Origin: Schoenoplectus triqueter
Taxonomy: Eukaryota > Streptophyta > Magnoliopsida > Poales > Cyperaceae
Assembly: GCA_964058805.1 (NCBI GenBank)
Contig: CAXKVV010002144.1
Location: forward strand, 1-64,000
Direction: 5' to 3'
Length of the DNA stretch: 64,000 nt
Shown here: one piece after another, positions 1 through 11,645 of the stretch
Layout: every line of letters starts with the position of its first letter
Numbering within the stretch: the first letter of the stretch is position 1
The notes under the pieces: model-generated
The model's input: only the letters and a program-made list of their open reading frames with translations
Told to the model about the DNA's origin: nothing
Database searches by the model: none
Translations under genes and position numbers: made by a program

Positions 1-101
1 TTTTTAACAATATCAGTTATCATTTTAAAATTCATCTAACTGCGATCTGCCCTAGTAGCACTGCCAAAATAAGAGTGCTCGAGCGGATTTGTTCTGATCT
101 C

Positions 102-338
102 TCAAATATCCTTTATATTGGGTGTGACATATATTCTCCATTGACAGTTACAATCTTTACATATCATCACTAACTTTGATTTGCTGTTATTTGTTACCTC
201 AAATTCTATATTCCATTGAACATGAAAATCAATAATTTTTAATTTCAACTCTGATTTTATACTAAACTGCTGACCGACATCAAGTTGTTCATCAATTTTA
301 GGTGGTTTGTGAAAATAAGGGTCGTCTGCATACAGCAT
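102..338 (-). pseudogene. MULE transposase N-terminal domain remnant
   Basis: A 78-codon open frame on the minus strand resembles the MuDR-type DNA-binding/WRKY-like N-terminal domain of plant Mutator-like transposases. It has the order VGQQF, a stretch aligned with 'K..I.dfh', then E-F-E-V, and a CKDCNCQWRI block that matches the usual 'C+...C.w+i+' zinc-type motif. The upstream minus strand (about 340-560) has the acidic D/E-rich linker usual for these proteins, but it is interrupted by stops. The catalytic DDE region is not in the window; it may lie to the left. I infer a degenerate MULE fragment rather than a working gene. Confidence 0.6.
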
Positions 339-981
339 TGGCGCATTATTAGCAAATTATGCACACACATGCTTCAATCTCCGATTAATGAATAGAACAT
401 ACATTTATCACTCTTTAACTATTTCTTTGATATATATTTCATCCTCAATTTTCATTCATATTTATATTTATTGCATCATAAATGACATCCTCCTCAATAT
501 CCATGTGCCATCTTATTCTTCCTCATCCTCATTTACATTCTGTACTGGAACATGAGAAGATGGTTGTTCCTGAACTCGAAAGTGAGTTCTTTTCTCAGTC
601 AGGATTAGATTAGTACTTTCTCGATAAATGTTGGGATAAATAACGTGGGATAACGAACGGATTTTTCCCCCACTTCTTTAGAGACACGCAAACTTATTTT
701 CCCACGAAAGAATCCACAAAGAATCTATATTTCTGCCGAATTCCAAAAGAGAAAGTTATAAAAAATTCCATTAACTTACAGACAATTCGAATTTAACGGC
801 TAATAGCCGTTAATCACTTTCCTTATAACCACTGTTCCCTTCCGCTATACAATATATATCTCGAAAAAGACATCTGAACATGCAGGCCAAAATCTATTAA
901 GATTTTCTCTTCGATTCTCAGATCTAGTACCAAATCTTTCTGCTGGATTCACACAATCTCAAAAACAAATTTAATTAAGTC
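339..981. other. Spacer upstream of the LBD locus
   Basis: AT-rich DNA. The first 220 bases are probably the decayed acidic linker of the MULE fragment on the minus strand. A TATA-like ATATATAT stretch near 850 precedes the LBD start codon by about 130 bases and could have been its promoter. No other gene was recognised. Confidence 0.4.
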
Positions 982-2447
982 ATGTCGAGCTCAAACTTAG
1001 TTGAAGGCAATTACAGCGAGAGATGTGCTTGTAAGCACTTGCGAAGGAGAAGCGCTGAAGATTGCATTCTGGCACCATATTTTCCTGCAACGCATCCAGA
1101 GAGATTTGAGTGCGTTCACGACTCACGAGATATTTATATATGGATTTCTTTCCCTTTGACATGCATATGTGTTTGGTGAACATGCAGACTTTGCGAAAAT
1201 GATATTGCAATCAGAACAATAGAAGCATGGGAATTGGTTAACTGTAAAAGTACTATGGCATAGAAATATAATTTAATTTATTACCATTTGATTGAGTATG
1301 AAATAATATTTAAAAATCATAAAATTTTACGAGCACACATCTATAATGAAAATGAACAAAACTAACTAAATTAAAATATAAGTTGGTGGCATGAAATGTC
1401 ACTAAAGCTAGATATCAGATCCATTCTCTTATATTATTATTTTTATATCATTATTTAGAGCGCGGTATTCAATATGGACGGTCAATAACACTGCCGCTAC
1501 TAATTAAGATCGTGAGTTCAAACCTCAACAAATATTAGAAGGGAACATTGACACTTTCAAAGAATTAAGTATCAGATTTAGCCTTTAACATAAAGAGATC
1601 TACAGTAAAAAAATATCGCATTATTTTATAGATTAAATTATACTTACCAATCAAGAAATTTAGTCTTTAATTTTTCGTTATGTAATTATGAATGCATAAC
1701 TAGACCATATTTTTTTCTATTTAATTAACTAAAACGATAAAACGTTGATTAATAACGTGTTTTGACCAATTTATTTATTAGTTCTGTATTGATGTCCTAT
1801 AATATTGTCAGCGATTGAACGGTTTATCTGTCATCGGCACATAGCTTGTACATTCAGGCGTTTTTTTTGTGGGGGGTGGGGGGTATAGTTTAATGCAACT
1901 TATCATGGCATAAATTAGTAGACTAGACCGGTCCATAAAAAATATGACGAAAGAAAATTGCAATCATGTCTCGACAAAAAGAAATGGAATTGATTTTGGC
2001 CAGACCCTTAATTTTCCTAAACAAATTTGAGAAATTAATTTAATCTCCGGTGATAGAACAATCTCCTGTGGAAAAAACAATAATGAACATAACTGACTTA
2101 CTGCATGCATAAAGCTTGTAAACCTTTTTTTGCCATTAAACAAAAAAAGGTTTTCTTAAAATATGATAATATTTTTGACATTGCACTTGCATATATACGA
2201 TTAACTCTTTTAATATACAGATGAGCGGGCCTCAGCTGCAGACTCACTATCCAGCGAGGCATACTGGCGCGTGAAAGACCCGGTCTACGGAAGCGCAGGA
2301 ATTGCAATCTGCATTCAACGTAAAATCTCTGCGACTCGGTGTGAGCTAGCAAGAACCCTGGCGCAGATATCCATGCACCAAGCTCACGAAGCACCTGAAC
2401 AGCAGTCAGCAGCTGCTGGCTTTAGACAATCAGTCCGTTCGGTTTAA
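982..2447 (+). pseudogene. LOB-domain (LBD) transcription factor gene, decayed and cut by a hAT element
   Basis: Two separated pieces match the LOB domain. The first, 982 to about 1125, starts at an ATG and reads [14 protein letters not shown] followed by [17 protein letters not shown]. This is the LBD zinc-like C-block, but the first Cys spacing is one residue short and the third Cys is Ser. The second, from an acceptor at 2220/2221, reads ERASAADSLSSEAYWRVKDP then VYGSAGIAI and a leucine-zipper-like tail, matching the usual 'ERADA..S..YEA.aR..DPVYG..G' exon 2. The intervening GASN block expected before the intron is missing: after FECVH the frame reads unrelated sequence to a stop at 1177-1179. 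The second piece runs into a hAT insertion at 2423 that supplies the stop at 2445-2447. LBD proteins are plant nuclear DNA-binding regulators of organ boundaries and lateral organs. With a damaged C-block and no GAS block, this copy is most likely non-functional. Confidence 0.65.
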
Positions 2448-2916
2448 ATCAAAATAAATCAAACTGAAATTTTATTTATCAAATTACGAACTTAATCAAA
2501 TTTTTAAAAATAACAACTGAATAAATTAATTTTTTTCTGTTTATTTAATTAAACCGAAATTATATTATTTAAAGAGGAATAAAAATATCAAAAATTATAA
2601 AAAATGATACAAGAAATAAATAATTTAAAAGATAAAAAAACTAAATAAAACTTATAGAAAATAAATATATTCAAATTATCTTTGATATAATCCTTATTTA
2701 TATCAAGTAAAATATTTTTTTTGATAAATTTTGATCTATTCGGTTTTTTCGATTTATCCGATTTAGAAAAAGCAAAACCGAATCAAAAAATAAAAACCGA
2801 ATTAGCTAAAAATTTTAAACGAATTGAAACTTTTAAACTGAAAAATCAAACTAAATAATCCAAAATTTAATGGTTCGATTTAAAACCAATTCAACCAATT
2901 TGTTTGCACAACCCTG
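2423..2916. mobile_element. hAT-like non-autonomous element, copy A (494 bp)
   Basis: Flanked by near-identical 8-bp sequences, GCTGGCTT at 2415-2422 and GCTGCCTT at 2917-2924, the usual hAT target-duplication length. The right end reads GTTTGCACAACCCT. The interior shares long stretches with the better-kept 495-bp element at 49238-49732, including a TTATATCAAGTAAAATA block and the AACCGAA-rich ends. It carries no coding capacity. It lies inside the LBD open frame. Confidence 0.75.
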
Positions 2917-3717
2917 GCTGCCTTCCCTCTCCCTCCGTACGCAAGAGAATTCCATCATGTTTACAAATAACGCTTTCGATTTATCCTAAATTATGGTTGC
3001 GTGAATCGCTATGAAAGTGGTGCTTAATTTGATGGATCCTGGATCACCGTTAATCTTGATGGGGTTGTCATTTGTCAAAGTTCAATTAGGTATTTGATGA
3101 TACATTTCTGTTACGCGCTTCAATCACTTTTAGATAATCAAATAACTAAAATTTTCGAATAAGTGTGATACTGATATGTTTAAACTACCAAGTCTCAATC
3201 GGAAAATTTTCACACTATCAAATAAAAAAGTTTGATTCCATATCAACAAGTGCTACCAATGTTGATAAAAGATAAAGTCGAACAGCATTCAATTTAAGGG
3301 AATAAGTGTCAGGAAATATTTTAATTTCACAGAAACATCATTAGCTTTATCAACAAAAATCAATCTACTAAGTACAGATTTATATAAAAATGATATGTAT
3401 GTTTGATCAACCAAGTAATCTCAACTTTACTAAATTTTTTTTTCTAGAAATAGTATTTTCTTATCAGTCATTTGTACAAAACCTCCAAAAACAACTCACA
3501 TGTGACCTCTGAATCTCATAGACAAGATCAAATCAACAAGCACTTTGCTGCTTGTGCTGACACTCTCTCACTCCACATAAAGATCCAAAAAGAACAAGAA
3601 TCCTTCACATGCACCTTGTCTTTATTTTGTACCTTTATTTCCTCCCTCCCCTTCAACACCGCGGTATCTGAGCAGGAGAGAGGAGAAGCTCATTGTCCGA
3701 AATCTAACTAATTAGAC
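2917..3717. other. Spacer between the LBD remnant and the Ole e 1-like gene
   Basis: The first about 50 bases continue the LBD frame interrupted by the hAT element. The rest is AT-rich. The last 250 bases contain a pyrimidine-rich leader (CTTTATTTCCTCCCTCCCC near 3640), plausibly promoter and 5' UTR of the gene starting at 3718. An open frame at 3472-3711 overlaps this leader but resembles nothing and is not called. Confidence 0.4.
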
Positions 3718-4892
3718 ATGAGCTCAAGAGTTCTGCTCAGTGTATTGCTTGGATTATATCTGAATTTGCTCTCCGTTGAGGCTATCCAGAAGCCAGTACT
3801 GTCAAATATAACTGTGGTAGGCTCAGTGTACTGTGATGCTTGCTCAAACAACAGTTTCTCCAAACACAGTTTCTTCCTGAAAGGTTAGGCCAGTTGGTAA
3901 CTTCATGAGCTTTCAATTGCATTCATGCCTCCGCTTAATGGTTTTATGCGAAAAAACCACTTTTCCTATCATTGGTGGTCAAGAAAGTTACCGGCCTGTG
4001 CAGCTGTGCCTCCAATAAATAATTTCATTTCTGGTATATACAGTGTTAATTTGTTACTAACCTGTGCCTCCAATTACCGAAAGGTTAAGAATGCTGTCAT
4101 CTAGTTGTCTTCTGATTTATTACAATTTAAAAAAAAAAACAAAGGAGAGCAACAGCAGTAAAATTTACATTAATGCTCTTTGACAAGTGCAAAAAAAAAA
4201 AGAAAAAAAGAAAAACATTTGTAGGCACCAATTTTTGATCCAGCAAGGCCATAATTATACATTGGTAGCATTGTAAACATAAGGTAGACAATAATTTTCT
4301 TGAATTGACCCATACCTCCGTCTCTGTACATCATCTTTTGAAAGCAGGTGTCAGAGTTCTTATCCAATGTCAGTTCAAACTAAAGAGTGGCACAACGGAG
4401 TTAATTTCCCTTCAGGCTGAGAGAACCACTGATCAGTATGGAATATACAAGCTCAACATACCGTCGGTCGAGGGATTGAACTGCATAGAGGGACATGCTG
4501 TCATGTCAGCATGCCGAGCCACCTTGGTAAACAGCCCGTCCCCGTATTGCAACATTCCTGGCATTAAAGGCTCGTCACAGCATCTCGCCATCAGGTCTAA
4601 AGACAGCAATGTTTGTTTTCTAAACCTAAATGCAATGAACTACAGGCCAGCAAGGAAAAACAAAAAAAATTGTGGGAGCAGTATGGAAGTACCAAAAGCC
4701 GGTTTCACTTCATCAATGTTGTTCTGGCCATACTTTCCCTTGTTCTGGCCACCATGGCTGAGTTATTTGCCGCCTTTTGTGAACCCACCATCGTTTCCTT
4801 TTGACATACCGGAATGGCTTTTGCAATTTCTGAGGCCGCCATTCTTCCCTTTCCCTTTGTTTCAGGCTTCATCTCCGCCATACAGTCCTTAG
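3718..4892 (+). CDS. Pollen Ole e 1-like, proline-rich secreted protein
   Basis: Two exons, 3718-3883 and 4348-4892, joined by a 464-bp GT-AG intron in phase 1, give 236 residues. The upstream ATG was chosen because it adds a hydrophobic signal peptide (SSRVLLSVLLGLYLNLLSVE) and the first Cys pair. The Ole e 1 domain follows, with GSVYCDAC at 35-42, GVRVLIQC at 56-63, a DQYGIY core at 84-89 and further Cys at 101, 111, 123 and 145. The tail (about 171-236) is rich in Pro, Phe and Trp (FWPPWLSYLPPF, PPFFPFPLF). The family is secreted to the cell wall or apoplast and many members are expressed in pollen or roots; the exact role is usually unknown. The length and layout fit the plant 'Ole e 1 allergen and extensin' group. 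No frameshift was seen. The splice joins are exact and restore the conserved Gly-Val-x-V motif across the junction. Confidence 0.88.
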
Positions 4893-5563
4893 CCATTGTT
4901 AGTTATTTATATGTTCATTCATTACAGGACTTCCTGAAATTTTGATTAGAGCTCAGTCTTTATGAGCTTCAGTTCGGTTTGGGTAATGATTCATCATGTT
5001 GTAAAAGAGAAAAGATTGATCTCCATGCTTAGCTGGTAGGCGTTGCTAGTATTGACTTTATTTTTGTGTCTTGTAGAATGTTATTGCATATATGATGGGA
5101 ACTGAAGAGTAATGGATGGATTTCACTTTCACAAACTTGATATCTATACAAAAAAAATTCATCCAACACTTTGTTGACGTTTAAAAGAAAGTAGTTTCTC
5201 TGAAGTGCTCCTTAGTCCTGACAACTACATAAAGAGAAGAGACATAAATATTGTTGTAAAATCAGATGATAGAAAAAAACACTGCTCCTAAGAGTACAAG
5301 TTGCAACTTACCTCAAAAAAATAAAAATAAAAAGAAGAAGAATACAAGTTGCAATGATGTCGACAGAGAAATTTGTTTCAGGCAAAAGATGCTAAGAACT
5401 ATTGTATACTTGCTCATGTCTTGCATATAAATCACAAGATATGATATGGGCTTATAGGTTCTGCAATAAAAAAAATTTGGGCTGACATTAGCCCATAAGA
5501 GCTTCGTACTCCGTTTCCGATCTCTTTACTGTCACAACATTAAATAGGCGGAATTTAATACAT
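4893..5563. other. 3' flank of the Ole e 1-like gene
   Basis: AT-rich sequence that probably holds the 3' UTR (to about 5100) and then unclassified spacer. A palindrome-like TTGGGCTGACATTAGCCCAT lies at 5478-5497. No open frame with recognisable content. Confidence 0.35.
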
Positions 5564-5944
5564 GAGAAGGGATTCAATTATCATTATTTTGGTGTCACAT
5601 GGTGCTATTAAAATTAAATATCAAATAATTATTATTTAAATTCTTAAATAATAAAACTAATTGAACGAATATTTTATAAATATCATCTTATATATGTATA
5701 CAAAAAATTATATCATTTCGATATTATTTATATAGGCATCAAGCGTTAATAAAATCAACGGACTAAATTTTACAATTTAGACACGTTACTTGGCTATACA
5801 AATAAAGTTAAAAAAATTGATTTTTCATATACATACAATTGAGATGATATAGAATACATCTAACGGTTCATATTTTTAAATTTATATATAAATAAATAAA
5901 TAGATACCATGGGCACCAAAAAAATGATAATTGAATCTCTTCTC
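5564..5944. mobile_element. MITE with long terminal inverted repeats (381 bp)
   Basis: The left end GAGAAGGGATTCAATTATCA and the right end TGATAATTGAATCTCTTCTC are inverted copies, with the match running about 30 bases (through TTTTGGTG / CACCAAAA). The interior is AT-rich and non-coding. I saw no clear target duplication beyond AT-rich context, so the superfamily is not assigned. Confidence 0.7.
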
Positions 5945-6159
5945 TTAATATATATCCTTCTAAAAATTTTAAAGTTCATTGATATCATGTTTATTCTTTC
6001 ACATTATTAAAACTCCCGCATTTATCTACAAAAATATAATATATTAAATGTGTCCAAAAGCATCAATTAACCTCATTAAATATTCGTATTTATTTAAAAA
6101 TATTTATAATATATTAAATATATCTAAAAGCAACAATTAACCTCATTAAATATTGGGCG

Positions 6160-6515
6160 GGATCTCCTTACAATCATTTATTTTGACAATCTTTACAAAT
6201 AACTTTATATAAATTCATAGAAAATTTTAAAAATAAAACAATCCATAAATATATTCTGAAATTTATGGATTGATTATGTTTTAAGTTTCTTTTATACAAT
6301 TTGAGTGTCATTTAATATTTTATCAAATATCATTAAATTTGCACCATTAAAATAATCATATAATTTTGTTGGTATTTGATGGAATATGAAATAACGTTCA
6401 AATTATATGAAACTTAAGAATATATTTACTATAAATTTTTTCATTTATAATTTTTTTATGAATTTATATGAGGTTGGTTGTCAAAATTGTTAAAATAAAT
6501 AATTGTACAGAATCC
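6160..6515. mobile_element. Foldback MITE, 'GTTATTTTGACAA' family, copy 1
   Basis: Inverted ends (CAATCATTTATTTTGACAAT on the left; ATTGTTAAAATAAATAATTG on the right) enclose an AT-rich interior with the family's palindromic core, in which a 'TATCAAAT...ATTTGATGGAAT' arm pair surrounds a short AT loop. About seven related copies lie in this window (7890, 10490, 33175, 41560, 47575 and 51737). Confidence 0.6.
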
Positions 6516-6741
6516 TTATCTTAATTATAACTCAAATTAAGATCTCAATAAATATTTCACCACTACGATTTTTTTAATATCTCTCACTCACGTTGTCCTT
6601 ATGACAACTCTCAAGCAACACTATAATATATTTTCACTTCACTGTTTTATTTACTAAAGAGTTCAAATTGAATTTTGGAGAATCTGAAATCTTTAATGAG
6701 TAGTATTGATATTTGATAAATTATATCTGTAGCATATTTAG

Positions 6742-7285
6742 TTGAGGTGTCAATGGGTCGGATTGGGTCGGGTTCCGGTTGGATCATCATTATTTTATTA
6801 TTTTTATTGATCCGATTCAAATCCTATCCGATTACATTCGGGTCAAAAATTTTTGATCCATACCTGATCCGATCGGGTTACAGATCGACCCGACCCATAT
6901 AAAATAATTAAATATTTATTAAATATTTTTTATTATTTTAAATAACTGAATATTAATTAATTTATAATGAATCTTAATTAGTGTATAATTATTATATATT
7001 TAAAATTTAATTAGTATCAAATCATAAAATTACTTTAAAAAAACATAATTAATCGGGTCAGGTCGGGTTGACCTGAACCCACCCAATCCGATTCCGGTCA
7101 AAAAAATTAGACTCATTCCCGACCGATTTATTTTCGAGTCATGTCTGGTTGGGTCGGGTTTGGATCAGATTAACCCGTCATGTCGGGTCAATCTGATCCA
7201 AACCCGACCCAACCAGACATGACTGTTCAATTCATTTAATCCTGAGGTTCAGAACTTCATGTCGGGTCAATAATTGATACCCCTA
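6742..7285. mobile_element. hAT-like 'GGGTCGG' element with an internal complex insertion
   Basis: Terminal repeats TTGAGGTGTCAAT (left) and ATTGATACCCCTA (right) match at 10 of 13 positions. The flanks are ATATTTAG at 6734-6741 and ATATTTAC at 7286-7293, a 7/8 target duplication. Subterminal GGGTCGG/CCGACCC repeats and an AT-rich centre (TTAATTAG, AAATATTTATTAA) recur in copies at 11904, 38040 and about 63375. Extra DNA near the right end is described separately. Confidence 0.75.
7137..7258. repeat. 35-bp perfect inverted repeat plus 35-bp templated filler
   Basis: Arm 7137-7171 and arm 7190-7224 are exact reverse complements over 35 bases with an 18-base loop. Directly after, 7224-7258 matches 19622-19656 at 34 of 35 bases (TGTTCAATTCATTTA at the start, GAGGTTCAGAACTTC at the end). 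The loop end and the sequence after the filler share TCATGTCGGGTCAAT. The structure lies inside the hAT-like element and is absent from its relatives. Confidence 0.85.
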
Positions 7286-7889
7286 ATATTTACTAAGAAT
7301 TCAATTTCAATTTTTTTCCTTTTATTTTCAATATGGTTAAATGAGGAATTATAAATGTTAAGATCATTTGACGGAAAACGATGATATATTGGATAAATAT
7401 GAGAGTGTTTTTTTCAGAAAGGAAAAAATATAAGATATTAGAAATTTTAGAAGGGGAATATGTAATATTAATGTTTTTAAGTATGTATATGGAATGTTGC
7501 CTGTTAAATAAATTTCTTACCTCACCAAAATCCGAAGATCTCAGTTTCATCTTAATAGCCAAAATTTTAATATAAATCATCACTATACTCGCCCAAAAAC
7601 CCTGGAATCCTGGATACATACATTTCATTAAGAAGCGACTAAGAAAGTAAGACGCTTGATTGATTTTCTAGAAAGATCAAATTGTGAATTCAAAATGCCT
7701 ACCCCATTTATTGAAACGACTAGATGAAAAATTCAAAGTCGGATTGAGATAGGACCCCGAAAGGCTCCAACTTCTTGGATACATTTATTTTTCTCCAAAG
7801 TTTTGTCCGCAAGTACTGAAATAAATGTATCTGTTCGCTTTCCGATGAACAGTATAAGTCATCGGTCCACATTTTTTTTTCTGTGGGTG

Positions 7890-8211
7890 GGATAACTTGA
7901 AATCGGTTATTTTGAGAATTTTGAGAATTAATATATAAAAATAAAAAAACTTTATAGATATATTTTTTATTTATAAATTGACAGTTTTAAATTTTATACA
8001 ATTTTATTATCATTTAATAATTCATTAATAATCGTTAAATTAGAATCATAAAATTTTAACGGTTATTGATGAAATATCAAATGATAATAAAATTATTTAA
8101 AATTTGAATCACTATCAATCTATAAATAAAATAACATATTTATAAAAAAAATTAGATTTTTTTTATATTTATTTAAAAGTTCATTGTCAAAATAACCCAT
8201 TTTCAAGGATC
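7890..8211. mobile_element. Foldback MITE, 'GTTATTTTGACAA' family, copy 2
   Basis: The ends GATAACTTGAAATCGGTTAT and GGGTTATTTTGACAATGAAC (minus-strand reading of the right end) are related inverted repeats. The core has facing arms TTAATAATTCATTAATAATC and TTATTGATGAAATATCAAAT around an AT-rich loop. Non-coding. Confidence 0.6.
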
Positions 8212-8336
8212 TTGTGCACCTTTTTTCTAATAGATTGTTCAACGTGATAGACTCGCCAAAACATGCATTACTTCCTAATAAATATTAACAAGGACTATAT
8301 AATAGTGTATTTACTGACATAATATATATATAGAGA

Positions 8337-8723
8337 GAGAGTTGGACTTATGCATAGTACGGATTATCTTTGTGTTCTGAATCAGTTCTTCATTCTCAAA
8401 ATTTAAATGATTGATCTGAACTACTCAAAATGATTTTCATATGAATATCTAATTATAGATCAAATTTTATCATTTTTTTAAAAAAATAACTTTTTTAGAT
8501 AATTAGAAAATCACTTCTTTTAAATGACTCATAATAATTTAATTCAGAGATTTTCTAACTATCTAAAAAAACTTAAAAAAATATATAAAATTTGATTTAT
8601 AACTAGATATTCATATGAATATTATTTTGAGTGGTTCGGTTGATTATTTAGACTTTGAGAATGAAAAACTGATCCATAGCACGGAGACGATCTGTGCTAT
8701 ACATAGCACCATAACCCAACTCT
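8337..8723. mobile_element. Palindromic MITE with AGAGTTGG ends (387 bp)
   Basis: Left AGAGTTGGACTTATGCATAG and right end (minus reading) AGAGTTGGGTTATGGTGCTA are inverted. The interior arms TCATATGAATATCTAATTAT and CTAGATATTCATATGAATAT are also inverted, so the whole element can fold. It is next to a second, related element at 8743. Confidence 0.65.
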
Positions 8724-8742
8724 ATATACATAGAGAGAGAAA

Positions 8743-9062
8743 GAGAGTTAAACTATGATGCTACGCGTAACATAGATGATCTGTGTGTTACGGACTATTT
8801 CTTCATCTTCAAAGTTAAAATGGCAAATCCAACCAGTCAAAATATTTTTCATATGAAAATCTAATTGGGGACCAAATTTTATATTTTTTTAGAATTTTTA
8901 TACTATTTTTTAAGATAGCTAGAAAATGGTTCCTTTTGAATGGTTCATAATAATTAAATCAAGTGATTTTCTAGCTTATCTTAAAAAATAGTAAAGAAAT
9001 TCAAAAAGATTAAAATTTAGTCCACAACTAGATTTTTCATATGAAAAATGTTTTAACCTGAC
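8743..9062. mobile_element. Related palindromic MITE, right end incomplete
   Basis: It starts AGAGAGTTAAACTATGATGC and carries the inverted arms TTTTTCATATGAAAATCTAA and CTAGATTTTTCATATGAAAA, parallel to the element at 8337. The matching right terminus is missing after about 9062. Confidence 0.5.
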
Positions 9063-10485
9063 GGATTGATCAATAAATATTTGATTAAAAAATTAATATT
9101 CTATTAATATTCTATTAGTTAAATTATTAATTTGACCTAGTTTGATAAGTTGATTATATATAATTATATAATTATACATAATACATATGAATACATATTA
9201 CATGTTATCGATATTACGGATTAGGTGGGCGGATCTCGCCATAAACTCGTATCCACTCGGTCCATATTTTGACCCGACCTACTCGTTTGACCTCTGGGCC
9301 GAGAGGGTCGGTCGTCGGTCAGGCGGGTCCAAATAGGCCGGATGGACCATGAGCTTTATTGTCATCCTTAAACCTACCATTATCATCCTATACTTACCCG
9401 TTAAAATAAACAAATAATAAAATCATAATGAGTGTGCTAATGAATAATACTAATATATTAATTAATTTTATCATCATTTATAAAGAAACTTATGAAACTC
9501 ATTCCTAAAATATAAATACACATCTATTTTACAAATATAAAATCAGAATATAAATATACAATTAATTTCAATTGAGTAATTTCAAAATAAATAAATTAAA
9601 ATATCATTATTTTTGTATTTATTCTACTTACGCTATTGATTCTCCATCTATTTCAAATGATACTATATATAATATTTTTTTAGAAATAATTAATTAACTT
9701 TTCAATAAACATTCATAGTACATTGTTAAAAAAATATATTGATAGTTGGTTAATTGAGTGGTATACTGTAATTATAATATTCTTGAAAGAAAGTTCTTCA
9801 AGTAACTAATTTGTATTTGAAAAAGAAGACAAAATAATTATAATTAAATAGCTCAATTTTCTGTACAAGAGAGAATTAATTCAAAGAATTCAAAGCGACT
9901 AAATACGTATTCAAAGAGATCATAATTATTGCATAATGTAATTATATTTGCAATAGGATAATTTATTAATAATTTATTTTATAAGGCAACAGAGATAAAA
10001 TTATCTTTACCTATATTCATACTTATTTACTTAATGAAGAAAAAAATATTCATACTCATATCAAATAAGTTAACGTAATTTTTTTTTATTTCATGATACT
10101 CTTATCGAATAAAATGCGAATTATATAAATAAATAAATAAAAACATTAGCAGCCCTACTATGTACACTACATACTTACATGGCTTTATGTGCAAAATTCA
10201 CATCTGCTATCATAGTTTTGATGTAGGGAAATATGGCACACTGTTTGGACCGTCCGTAATAGATACATGAACCTCAAAATAATTTTAGCGCATTTTAAAA
10301 AAAGGATTTCACAGATCCAATATATATAAAAATAATATAATTCTTAAAATTTAAACTTGTGTCGCTCTAAGTTTCATAAAAAAAACGAGACTCATTATCA
10401 TTTATGTTAGATTTGCGGTTCTTTACATGAAACCATATTTTGACTCTTTATAATAATTCATCTTAAATGAGTTATTATTTTAGGG
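9063..10485. other. AT-rich spacer with a possible hAT-type fragment
   Basis: 9215-9365 holds GC-richer runs of GACCCGACC and GGGTCGG type, similar to the subterminal repeats of the hAT-like elements, without clear termini. The rest is AT-rich with several microsatellite-like A/T stretches. No gene recognised. Confidence 0.35.
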
Positions 10486-10489
10486 ATGG

Positions 10490-10830
10490 GATCACTTGAT
10501 AATAGTTATTTTAACAATTTTAACAATGAATCTTCAAATAAATATGAAAAAAAATCTTAAAAATAGAAAAAAAAACTTTATAAATATGTTATTCTGCTTA
10601 TAGATTAATGATGATTCAAATTTTATGTATTTTATTATCGTTTGATAATTCATCAAAGACTGTTAAATTAGAACTTTTACAAAGTGTATAATATTTTGTT
10701 TGTCTTTGATGAATTAATAAACAATAATGAAATTATAATTTTAATCACCATCAATTTATAAGTAGAAGAAGATATTTCTAATTTTTGTTAAGATTTTTTC
10801 ATATTTATTTGAATGTTGACCACCGAATTT
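10490..10830. mobile_element. Foldback MITE, 'GTTATTTTGACAA' family, copy 3
   Basis: It contains the family left arm (GTTATTTTAACAATTTTAAC), the core arms GATAATTCATCAAAGACTGT and TGTCTTTGATGAATTAATAA, and an inverted right arm ending near GTTGACCACCGAATTTTCCC. Non-coding. Confidence 0.6.
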
Positions 10831-11122
10831 TCCCATAATGTTTTTTTAAGATTTTTTTTAAGTTGACCAACAGAATTTTCTCATAATTGAAGTCGTGATT
10901 TTAATAAAAGCATCGAGGGAACATTATATACTCATTCGCATTTAATGATTTCGCAAAACTGTACAACGCCGTACAATGGAACCAAACAGGAATATGACTA
11001 CAATTCTACATGTTTACGGGAGGTTGAAAAGAAATTATATCAAGAACCAAAATAATGAGACCGGTACAAATACAATGAATCGCAGTCGTAGAATTGCACA
11101 GAGGGACAAACGACAATGGCTC

Positions 11123-11420
11123 TAGAGGTGATAAAACCCCATATGTTTTGAAAATTTTATCTGATTCATTCGATTTCAAATCTCATCCAATTTAATTTTT
11201 AAAAAGATTAAACTGATTTAAATTCAATCCGATCCGATTTGATCAGATTGAAAATTAAATGACTCATAATTCAATCGAAATCAATCAAAGATTCAAAAGA
11301 ATCAACATATATATTGAACTGAGTGACTCCATTTTTTTAGAAAACTAAACTGACTAAACTCAATTCGTTCGAATCTGAATCCAATCTTACCCGACCCGAT
11401 CCGCCCGGTTGCCACCTCTA
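11123..11420. mobile_element. Small hAT-like element (TAGAGGTG ends)
   Basis: TAGAGGTG at 11123 and CACCTCTA ending at 11420 are inverted termini. The interior has GATCCGATT/AATCCAATC-type degenerate repeats. The flanking 8-mers match poorly, so the insertion is old or the edges are off by a base. It adjoins a LINE fragment. Confidence 0.5.
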
Positions 11421-11645
11421 TGCCCACCTATTCCTACACTGTCCAGTATCAAAAGAGCTATGGTATGAATTTCCGATCGAGTTGCCATATAAGACGATGT
11501 CTTAAAACATATTTAGCATCAGGGGTCAGAGGCTCCACTCCAATCAGGTTAAATGAGAAACAGCATTTATCTTGGTGCTATTGGAAATCTAGAAGGAAAG
11601 AAATCAGAGAATACGAGTACACGACTGCAGTTTTTGGTGCATTTG
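11420..11645 (+). pseudogene. LINE fragment: zinc-knuckle region of reverse transcriptase C-terminus
   Basis: A broken plus-strand frame reads HLFLHCPVSKELWYEFPIEL, then after a stop and a shift LEIWKERNQRIRVHD. This matches the 'H+F..Cp.s..+W' and 'W.iWkeRN.r' motifs at the C-terminal end of plant LINE polymerase proteins. The frame contains stops and is short; no upstream RT domain is present, since the hAT-like element abuts it. Confidence 0.6.

Noticed and set aside
7293..7628. 111-codon minus-strand frame
   Set aside because: AT-rich composition (Ile, Lys, Phe, Leu), no family resemblance and no supporting signals.
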